From positions 1 through 5,689 of the forward strand of contig SKIE01000069.1 of NCBI GenBank assembly GCA_007116585.1: a DNA stretch of 5,689 nucleotides, written 5' to 3'. The position numbers and the translations under genes were made by a program. Origin of the DNA: Wenzhouxiangella sp. GTDB taxonomy: Bacteria; Pseudomonadota; Gammaproteobacteria; Xanthomonadales; Wenzhouxiangellaceae. Below the pieces are notes generated by a model. That model saw only the letters and a program-made list of their open reading frames with translations. It was not told the origin of the DNA and did not search any database. Position 1 is the stretch's first letter, and each line of letters opens with the position of its first letter. Below are positions 1 through 5,689 of this stretch, piece by piece.

Positions 1-104
1 AGACGCTGGAACACGCCGCCCAGCGACTGGGCATCAACCTGGCAAACACCTCGTCTTCCTCTTGCGAATCAGAGCACCATGAGCACAGCACAAGCAATTC
101 TTGA
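1..104 (+). CDS. Possible 3' end of an unidentified upstream gene (partial)
   Basis: Reading from base 3, this frame stays open to a TGA at 102-104 and would encode a 33-residue tail that starts TLEHAAQRLGINLA and ends in a Ser/His/Glu-rich stretch. In its first 18 or so codons most third positions are G or C, as in the real genes of this window, whereas the other two forward frames look less gene-like. It would overlap the start of the next gene by 26 bases. The competing reading is the frame that stops at 80-82, giving an ATGA overlap with the next start, but its codon use is poorer. No family can be named from so short a tail. Confidence 0.35.
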   Translation, partial: TLEHAAQRLGINLANTSSSSCESEHHEHSTSNS

Positions 105-801
105 CCAGAACCGCCTGGCCGACATCGCCACGGACAGTTTCCGCCAGGCCGACCCTTATCCGTGGCTTAATCCGGAAGGTGTGTTGACTGAAGCAGCTTT
201 CAACACCTTGCGCAACAACATGCCGATGCTGGACCAGATGAAGGCCAGCTTTGGCCGCAAACGGGCCCACGGGCAGAAACCGCACGACCGCTACGCACTG
301 GAATATCGTCCCGATCTGGACATCCACCCGGCCTGGCACCAGTTTGTCGATGAGCTGAACGGGCCGGTCTACCAGGACTGGCTGGCGCGCCTGTTTGCAA
401 CCCGACGCTTCACCCTCAGCTACCACTGGCACTATGCGCCGCGTGGGGCGTCGGTGTCGCCGCACTGCGACGCCAAGCGCAAACTCGGTTCACATATTTT
501 CTACTTCAACACCGAGGACGAGTGGGATCGCAACTGGGGTGGTCAGACCGTGATCCTCGACGACGGCGGCCGATTCCCCCGCAGCAGCGCGCCGGATTTC
601 GGGGATTTCGAGCGCTCCTGGGTGGCAGATGCCATGGGCAACCGGTCGCTGTTGTTTCAGCGCCAGGGCAACTCCTGGCACGGCGTCAAGGAACTCAACT
701 GCCCCGACGACCGTCTCAGAAAGGTATTCATCATCGTGGTAAACGCCGACAATCTGGCCGCCCGGGTGCGGCGGCTGTTTCATCGCCCCGACGGATATTA
801 A
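79..801 (+). CDS. 2-oxoglutarate/Fe(II)-dependent oxygenase-like protein
   Basis: This is a 240-residue, probably cytoplasmic protein with no signal peptide or membrane segment. The core is a recognisable double-stranded beta-helix oxygenase pattern. The iron-binding HxD motif is H129-C-D131, followed by a strand with YFN (142-144) and a WGG turn (153-155) as in prolyl-hydroxylase-like members. The distal iron ligand is probably H201 in SWHGVKEL, with R212 or R214 placed 11-13 residues later to hold the 2-oxoglutarate carboxylate. All expected cofactor-binding residues are therefore present and the enzyme is probably active. Residues 1-110 carry no motif I recognise and may set substrate choice. 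The ATG at 79 has only a weak AGAG upstream (71-74). No start codon precedes it in frame inside the window, and codon use drops upstream of it. The gene ends 5 bases before the DUF4124 gene. Family members hydroxylate proteins, small molecules or sugars; the substrate here is unknown. Confidence 0.8.
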   Translation: MSTAQAILDQNRLADIATDSFRQADPYPWLNPEGVLTEAAFNTLRNNMPMLDQMKASFGRKRAHGQKPHDRYALEYRPDLDIHPAWHQFVDELNGPVYQDWLARLFATRRFTLSYHWHYAPRGASVSPHCDAKRKLGSHIFYFNTEDEWDRNWGGQTVILDDGGRFPRSSAPDFGDFERSWVADAMGNRSLLFQRQGNSWHGVKELNCPDDRLRKVFIIVVNADNLAARVRRLFHRPDGY

Positions 802-806
802 AGCGC

Positions 807-1313
807 ATGAGATTCGATACCACTGCCCTGTTGATCGCCCTGCCGCTGCTGATGGTCGTGTCTTCGGCCATGGCTGATCCCCAGGTTTTTCGCTGCGTGG
901 ACGATGAAGGCTCGGTCGTATTCAGCGACCAGCCGTGCGATGACGAGGGGCAGGCCTATAAGCCGGCAGGGAATATGAGCGTGGTGGCAACCCCCGACAA
1001 TCTGGAGGCACGTATCCAGGCCAATCAGGAATTCGTCCAGAACCGGCGGGAGCGGCTGCGCGAAGCCCAGGAACGGGCCCGCCAGCGCCAGGAAGCCGAG
1101 GCGGCTGAAGCCCAAGTGGCCCCGCTCGCACCCGCGGGCCAGAACGTAACCCTGCCTTTCTGGCCGCCGGGCTGGAGCGAGCCACCGCCGCCGGCAACAG
1201 ATGACGCACGGCGAACGACGCCACCCAGAGATGAGCGCTTCTCCGCCCTTGGTGGGCGGCAATTGGGCAGCGCCAGACGATCAGAAGACGATGGAGAAGA
1301 AAACGACAACTGA
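807..1313 (+). CDS. Exported DUF4124-type protein with coiled-coil region
   Basis: This is a 168-residue protein. Residues 1-23 form a clear Sec signal peptide: a short positive start, a hydrophobic core ALLIALPLLMVV, and an AMA-D cleavage site after A23. The mature N-terminus (about 26-52) has the DUF4124 pattern: VFRCVDDEG, a VVFSDQPC stretch, and two cysteines (C30, C44) that could form a disulfide in the periplasm. Residues about 66-103 are rich in Glu, Arg, Gln and Ala and should form a helix or coiled coil. Then come a proline/tryptophan-rich stretch (117-129) and an acidic, disordered tail. The open frame extends far upstream, but the signal peptide and the 5-base gap after the oxygenase stop support the ATG at 807. 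The Shine-Dalgarno is poor, so translation may be coupled to the oxygenase. DUF4124 proteins are common in Gammaproteobacteria and have no settled function; I infer only an envelope location. Confidence 0.78.
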   Translation: MRFDTTALLIALPLLMVVSSAMADPQVFRCVDDEGSVVFSDQPCDDEGQAYKPAGNMSVVATPDNLEARIQANQEFVQNRRERLREAQERARQRQEAEAAEAQVAPLAPAGQNVTLPFWPPGWSEPPPPATDDARRTTPPRDERFSALGGRQLGSARRSEDDGEENDN

Positions 1314-1337
1314 CATCACAACGTCTCGCCGGCCGGT

Positions 1338-1940
1338 TCAATAGCCCTCAAGTACATCCACGCCCGGCGGCGGGTCGAACACGAACAGATCGCCCGACAG
1401 TTCAGGGTTGCGCTCAAGTTGCTGCAATTCGATGCGGGTGACTTGGCCAACCAGCCCATCGACCAACTCCAGTTCCACCGGCAGGCCGTTGCTGAACCGC
1501 ATGATGGCCCGCTCGAAGCCGGCCTCGGGCTCCAGCGGCACGAAACTGAGCTCATCATCGCTGTCGCGATCCTCCAGCCGATAGAAGCGATCGAGCAACT
1601 CGGGCCGAGTCAGGACCAGCAGCGGCGACTCACCCGGCGGCGGCTGATCCCGAACGGTGACCTGATCAAGCCCTTCATCGAAGTGCCACAGTCTCTCGCC
1701 GTCAGCCACAAGCTGTTGCGGAAAGGGCTCGCTGTAATCCCAGCGAAACCGATCGGGAGCCTGGAAATACAGTTCACCGCTGGATTCTTCCAGGACGAAA
1801 CCGTCCTCATCGAAAATGACCTGAAAGAAATTGCCGGACAGCGTGTCCAGATCTTCGGCAAATCGCTCCAGCTGGCGCACGGCATCCGCCGCCGCCAGGG
1901 CAGGAAACAACGAGAGGGCAAACAAAAGGCTGCGCAGCAT
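1338..1940 (-). CDS. lolA: Outer-membrane lipoprotein carrier protein LolA
   Basis: LolA is the periplasmic chaperone that accepts lipoproteins released by the LolCDE transporter and passes them to LolB at the outer membrane. The 200-residue length is close to the 203 residues of the E. coli precursor. Residues 1-18 are a signal peptide (MLRSLLFALSLF, then an LAAA cleavage region before D19). The family pattern follows: SGNFFQ (35-40), the strongly conserved PDRFRWDY (62-69), a VADGERLW strand (78-85), FDEGLDQV (87-94), and a C-terminal DPPPGVDV stretch. The frame can be extended two codons to a GTG at 1946, but a GAGG ribosome binding site (1946-1949) sits 5 bases ahead of the ATG at 1940 and overlaps that GTG, so the ATG is preferred. 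The gene lies 32 bases after ftsK on the same strand, the same order as in E. coli. I see nothing to suggest loss of function. Confidence 0.95.
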   Translation of the reverse strand: MLRSLLFALSLFPALAAADAVRQLERFAEDLDTLSGNFFQVIFDEDGFVLEESSGELYFQAPDRFRWDYSEPFPQQLVADGERLWHFDEGLDQVTVRDQPPPGESPLLVLTRPELLDRFYRLEDRDSDDELSFVPLEPEAGFERAIMRFSNGLPVELELVDGLVGQVTRIELQQLERNPELSGDLFVFDPPPGVDVLEGY

Positions 1941-1945
1941 GAACA

Positions 1946-1949
1946 CCTC
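1946..1949 (-). promoter_or_regulatory. Ribosome binding site that sets the lolA start
   Basis: On the minus strand this reads GAGG, 5 bases before the ATG at 1940. Because it overlaps the alternative GTG start at 1944-1946, it argues for the shorter 200-residue product over a 202-residue one. Confidence 0.65.
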
Positions 1950-1972
1950 GGATGAAAAAATGATCGTTGAGT

Positions 1973-4276
1973 TCAGTCGCGCGGTGGCGCCGGCGCCAGG
2001 ACTTCACGCTGACCGTTGTGCTCAGGCGGACTGACCACGCCCTGCGCTTCCATCTCCTCGATCAGCCGGGCCGCCCGGTTGTAGCCAACTCGCAGCTGGC
2101 GCTGCACGCTCGAGATTGAAGCGCGTCGACTTTCAAGCACATAGGCAACGGCCTTGTCGTAAAGTTCATCCTCGGAGTCACCGCCGCTGGCCTCGGGCAG
2201 ACCGTTGGCGCCAATGGTCTGTCCATCGGCCGTGGTCTGCGTCTCGGCCAACACCTCCTCGAGATAATCGGGCTCGCCCTGCTGTTTGAGCCAGTCGACT
2301 ACGGCGTGGACCTCATGGTCATCGACGAAGGCGCCGTGAATTCGCTCCGGGAGGCCGGAGCCCGGCGGAAGGTACAGCATGTCCCCGTGTCCGAGTAACT
2401 GCTCAGCGCCCTGCTGATCCAGAATCGTGCGGGAGTCAATTCGCGAGGAGACCTGAAATGCCATGCGGGTCGGGATATTGGCCTTGATCAGACCGGTGAT
2501 CACGTCCACCGAGGGCCGCTGGGTGGCCAGAATCAGGTGAATGCCGGACGCCCGGGCCTTCTGCGCCAGGCGTGAGATCAACTGCTCCACTTTCTTGCCG
2601 ACGATCATCATCATGTCGGCAAACTCGTCCACCACGACCACGATGAAAGGCAGGCTCTGCAGGGTCGGCGGTTCCTCACCATCTGCCAGGGCCTCGGCCG
2701 GCACGGTTGGATCGGGAATGAGTCGGTTCTTGCGAATGGCGTCCTGCACCTTGCGGTTGTAACCGGCCAGGTTGCGCACGCCCAGGCTGGCCATCAGGCG
2801 ATAGCGCCGTTCCATCTCGGCTACGCACCAGCGCAGGGCATTGGCGGCTTCCTTCATGTCCGTCACCACCGGGGTCAACAGATGGCCGATGCCCTCATAA
2901 ACCGACAGCTCCAGCATCTTGGGATCGACCATGATCAGGCGCACCTGATCGGGGGTGGCCTTGTACAGCAAGCTCAGGATCATGGCGTTGATCGCGACTG
3001 ACTTGCCCGAACCTGTCGTGCCGGCCACCAGCAGATGTGGCATGCGCGAGATATCAGCCGTCAACGGCCGGCCTGAAATACTCTTGCCGAGTCCCAGCGT
3101 CAGCGGAGAATTGGCCTTGTGATAGGCGTCGGCAGCCAGGATCTCGCGCAGATGCACCATTTCCCGGTTCTGGTTGGGAATTTCCAGACCAATCACGCTC
3201 TTGCCGGGTATCACATCCACCACGCGCACCGAGATCACGCTTAACGCTCGAGCCAGGTCCTTGGCCAGGTTGGAGACCTGCGCACCCTTGACGCCGGGCG
3301 CCGGCTGCAGCTCAAAGCGGGTAATGACCGGCCCGGGATGGACAGCAACCACCTCTGCCTCGACGCCGAAATCGGCCAGCTTCAACTCGACCTGACGACT
3401 CATGGCCTTGAGTGCGTCCTCCGAGTAGCCGGCCCGTTGCAACGGCGCCTCGTCCAGCAGCTCCAATGGCGGCAAGCCGCCCTCGGGCAGGCTTTTGAAC
3501 AGGGGCTGCTGGCGCACCTTGGTGTCTTCCCGGCGCGACACCTTGGGTTCATCCTGGGGCTCGATGCGCACCTCGGCCCGCCCCTTGCGCTTGATCGTAT
3601 CCTGTTTGCGCACTTCTTCGCGCACCGCCCTGGCCCGGCGGCCGTGCCACCACTCGCGCACACGTGCCACCTCCGCGCCCAGGCGCTCAACCGTCCACAG
3701 GGCCCAGTAACCGGTCCGGTCAACCACGTGAATCCAGGACAGCCCGGTCAGCAGGGTGACGGCGGCCAGAAACAGCGTCAGATGGATCAGCGCGGCCCCG
3801 GTCAGGCCGAACACCGACACCATCGGTGCGGCCAGCAGTTCCCCCAGCACGCCACCCGCTTCGGGCAGACCGCCGCGGGCCTGCAAAGCCAGCAGCACGC
3901 AGCCGGTCACGACCATCAGCAGCAAGCCGCCGGCGCGCACCGACCACTCGACCAGACCAGCCGGTTCGGTTCGCTCACGCAACAGGCGCAACCCGAGAAC
4001 AATCACGAGAATCGGCGCCACGTAGGCCATATAACCGAAGAGGAACAGAAACAGGTCCGACAGCCAGGCACCGAACCGACCGCCGAGGTTATGCAAAGTC
4101 TCACCACCAGCGGCCCGGGACCAGCCCGGATCAGCTTCGTGATGGCTAAGCAGACTCAAAACCAGGTACAGGGCACAGACCAGCAGCACGAGGAAAGCGG
4201 CCTCGCTGAGCCTGCGTGCCAGCGCGGTGTCGCGGTTGTCCCTGGGTGCTGCCGTTGACTTTGCCGGTCGGGCCAT
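1973..4276 (-). CDS. ftsK: DNA translocase FtsK
   Basis: FtsK is the septum-anchored motor that pumps chromosome ends through the closing division site and activates XerCD at dif. The 767-residue protein is complete. Four membrane segments lie at about 26-44, 73-98, 114-131 and 152-179. A short, charged linker (about 200-265) is followed by the alpha domain (about 285-400) and the RecA-like beta domain. Walker A is GTTGSGKS (419-426), Walker B is VVVVDE (546-551), and [12 protein letters not shown] (584-595) is the usual FtsK/SpoIIIE signature. The winged-helix gamma domain that reads KOPS sequences occupies about 704-760, including [22 protein letters not shown]. The linker is far shorter than in the 1329-residue E. 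coli protein, but the length suits many other bacterial FtsK proteins. The ATG at 4276 has only a weak AGG upstream. The gene lies 59 bases after ald and 32 bases before lolA. Confidence 0.97.
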   Translation of the reverse strand: MARPAKSTAAPRDNRDTALARRLSEAAFLVLLVCALYLVLSLLSHHEADPGWSRAAGGETLHNLGGRFGAWLSDLFLFLFGYMAYVAPILVIVLGLRLLRERTEPAGLVEWSVRAGGLLLMVVTGCVLLALQARGGLPEAGGVLGELLAAPMVSVFGLTGAALIHLTLFLAAVTLLTGLSWIHVVDRTGYWALWTVERLGAEVARVREWWHGRRARAVREEVRKQDTIKRKGRAEVRIEPQDEPKVSRREDTKVRQQPLFKSLPEGGLPPLELLDEAPLQRAGYSEDALKAMSRQVELKLADFGVEAEVVAVHPGPVITRFELQPAPGVKGAQVSNLAKDLARALSVISVRVVDVIPGKSVIGLEIPNQNREMVHLREILAADAYHKANSPLTLGLGKSISGRPLTADISRMPHLLVAGTTGSGKSVAINAMILSLLYKATPDQVRLIMVDPKMLELSVYEGIGHLLTPVVTDMKEAANALRWCVAEMERRYRLMASLGVRNLAGYNRKVQDAIRKNRLIPDPTVPAEALADGEEPPTLQSLPFIVVVVDEFADMMMIVGKKVEQLISRLAQKARASGIHLILATQRPSVDVITGLIKANIPTRMAFQVSSRIDSRTILDQQGAEQLLGHGDMLYLPPGSGLPERIHGAFVDDHEVHAVVDWLKQQGEPDYLEEVLAETQTTADGQTIGANGLPEASGGDSEDELYDKAVAYVLESRRASISSVQRQLRVGYNRAARLIEEMEAQGVVSPPEHNGQREVLAPAPPRD

Positions 4277-4335
4277 ATGCCTGATTCAGTTAAGGGCCGC
4301 TGCCCACCGCATCCTTAGTAACGCAAGTAGCGCGA

Positions 4336-5391
4336 TCAGCGCAAGGCCGGATGAACGATTTCGCCGCCACAAACGTTGATTCCACGTTCAAGCGCCTCAT
4401 TCAAACGCCAGTCAGGCCTGGCCATGCGCTGGGCATAGGGCAGAATGGCAGCCGACAGGGCCTGGCTGGAAGTCCGCGGCACCGCGCCGGGCATGTTGGT
4501 CACGGCAAAATGGGTCACGCCGTCGACCTGGTACGTGGGATCAGCATACGTCGTTGGACGAGTGGTCTCAAAACAACCGCCCTGATCAACCGAAATATCC
4601 ACCACCACGCTGCCTTCAGGCATGGCCGAAATCATTTCGCGCGTTACCACGTGCGGTGCCCGCGCACCGGTGACCAGCACAGCGCCAATGACCATGTCGG
4701 CGCGCGCGACAAAGTCGCCAACCGTTTCCACATAAGGATAAAGCGCCGTTACGTTGGACCCGATCGCCATCATTTCGGCCAGGCGGTCCTGGCGCCGGTC
4801 AAACACGGTCACGCGGGCACCGGCCGCCGCGGCCAGCCGGGCGGCGTTGCCGCCCGCCGCACCGGCTCCGAGCACCACGACATGGCCGCGATCAGCAGCA
4901 GGAAGCCCGCCCAGCAGCACACCCCGGCCGCCCTGCGGCAGATGCAGCAAGTGAGTGGCCACCTGAACACCAATTCTCCCGGCAATGTTGCTCATCGGCG
5001 CCAGCAGCGGCAGTAATCCATCAGTTTCTTCAACGGTTTCAAAAGCAACGCCGGTCAACCCGATACTTAGCAGTCGCTCAGTCAGCGCCGGCTCCGCGGC
5101 CAGGTGCAGATAGCAGAACAGCAGGTGATCCTCGCGCAGATGGTCCAGATCTCCGGCAATCGGCTCTTTGACCTTGACGATCAGCTCGGACTGGCCGTAC
5201 GTCGCGGCCGCGTCCGGCAGGATGCTGACCCCCACCCGCTCGAAATCCTCGTCGGCAAAGCCGCTTTTGACGCCGGCACCGGCCTGCACGAACACCTCAT
5301 GACCGGCCCGGACGAGGTCGCCACAGGCCGCCGGAACCAGCGCCACCCGGCCTTCAAGCGTCTTGATTTCTGTTGGTACCCCGATACGCAT
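4336..5391 (-). CDS. ald: Alanine dehydrogenase
   Basis: This enzyme reversibly converts L-alanine, NAD+ and water to pyruvate, NADH and ammonium in the cytoplasm, allowing alanine use as a carbon and nitrogen source or ammonium assimilation. The 351 residues align with known Ald proteins from the first residue. MRIGVPTEIK leads to substrate-binding R15, and K75 (in VKVKEP) and H96 (in YLHLAAEP) are the substrate and catalytic residues. The NAD-binding Rossmann motif is GAGAAG (175-180), with the ribose-binding acid at D198. VDISVDQGG supplies the active-site D269, and TNMPGAVPRT (298-307) is a family hallmark. Pyridine nucleotide transhydrogenase alpha subunit is related, but the MPGAVPRT block and full-length match favour Ald. 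The C-terminus (GGEIVHPALR) is about 25 residues shorter than the B. subtilis enzyme, which looks like natural variation because all catalytic parts are present. The gene is first in a likely ald-ftsK-lolA unit and divergent from trxB. Confidence 0.95.
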   Translation of the reverse strand: MRIGVPTEIKTLEGRVALVPAACGDLVRAGHEVFVQAGAGVKSGFADEDFERVGVSILPDAAATYGQSELIVKVKEPIAGDLDHLREDHLLFCYLHLAAEPALTERLLSIGLTGVAFETVEETDGLLPLLAPMSNIAGRIGVQVATHLLHLPQGGRGVLLGGLPAADRGHVVVLGAGAAGGNAARLAAAAGARVTVFDRRQDRLAEMMAIGSNVTALYPYVETVGDFVARADMVIGAVLVTGARAPHVVTREMISAMPEGSVVVDISVDQGGCFETTRPTTYADPTYQVDGVTHFAVTNMPGAVPRTSSQALSAAILPYAQRMARPDWRLNEALERGINVCGGEIVHPALR

Positions 5392-5397
5392 GCAAAT

Positions 5398-5403
5398 CCC
5401 TCC
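5398..5403 (-). promoter_or_regulatory. Strong ribosome binding site of ald
   Basis: On the minus strand this reads GGAGGG and lies 6 bases before the ATG at 5391, near-ideal placement. It confirms the start that also matches the family N-terminus. Confidence 0.8.
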
Positions 5404-5525
5404 ACGGATTTTTCTTTGAAAACTTCGAAGGAAAAGTGATCAGCGTCGCTTGATATGCCTCTAATGGCGCCGTGGGGTCAGCTGTTATTCTCGGCTCGTT
5501 GCCAACGCTCGACACTTGCAAAAAG

Positions 5526-5689
<164 letters not shown>

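Noticed and set aside
522..806. Upstream extension of the DUF4124 frame into the oxygenase gene
   Set aside because: The extension reads as an Arg-rich string out of frame with the oxygenase. The signal peptide beginning at 807 marks the true start.
1323..1340. Possible terminator between the convergent DUF4124 and lolA genes
   Set aside because: There is an 8-base palindrome CCGGCCGG (1329-1336), but it has no loop and no T-run on either strand, so it does not form a convincing intrinsic terminator.
1419..1955. Open frame of 178 codons on the + strand opposite lolA
   Set aside because: It is antisense to lolA across almost its whole length, has no recognisable family, and lacks the codon pattern of the real genes.
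3338..4258. Long open frame of 306 codons on the + strand opposite ftsK
   Set aside because: It lies wholly antisense to the well-supported membrane and linker part of ftsK. Its product is a Gln/His/Arg-rich string with no domain, as expected from an antisense frame of GC-rich coding DNA.
4351..5016. Open frame of 221 codons on the + strand opposite ald
   Set aside because: It is antisense to a complete alanine dehydrogenase. The product is low-complexity (Arg, His, Gly, Gln) and matches nothing recognisable.

Overview
The window looks like ordinary chromosomal housekeeping sequence from a GC-rich, Gram-negative bacterium, most likely a gammaproteobacterium. Three things point there: an outer-membrane lipoprotein carrier (LolA), a four-helix FtsK directly upstream of it, and a thioredoxin reductase N-terminus very close to the enterobacterial type. 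The trxB / ftsK / lolA neighbourhood is a known gammaproteobacterial gene order. The sequence alone does not fix the genus.

Left part (about 1-1313, + strand). The last codons of an unidentified gene may run in from the left edge. Next come a 2-oxoglutarate/Fe(II)-dependent oxygenase-like protein (79-801) and, 5 bases later, a small exported DUF4124-type protein with a coiled-coil region (807-1313). Their spacing suggests one transcript. The substrate of the oxygenase cannot be read from the sequence.

Middle and right part (1338-5391, - strand). Reading leftwards the order is ald (alanine dehydrogenase), ftsK (septal DNA translocase) and lolA (periplasmic lipoprotein chaperone), with gaps of 59 and 32 bases and no clear terminator between them, so they may be co-transcribed. 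lolA ends 24 bases from the end of the DUF4124 gene in a convergent arrangement. ald has a strong ribosome binding site. lolA has one that favours the ATG at 1940 over a GTG two codons upstream.

Right edge. A 195-base AT-richer intergenic region (5392-5586) separates ald from the divergently transcribed start of trxB (5587 onward, cut by the window end). It must carry the start signals of both units and holds several short palindromes, but I could not identify a convincing -35/-10 pair on either strand. No gene-free stretch exceeds 300 bases. I see no RNA genes, mobile elements, CRISPR arrays or long repeats. I found no clear sign of a previously undescribed system; the most open question is the oxygenase/DUF4124 pair.
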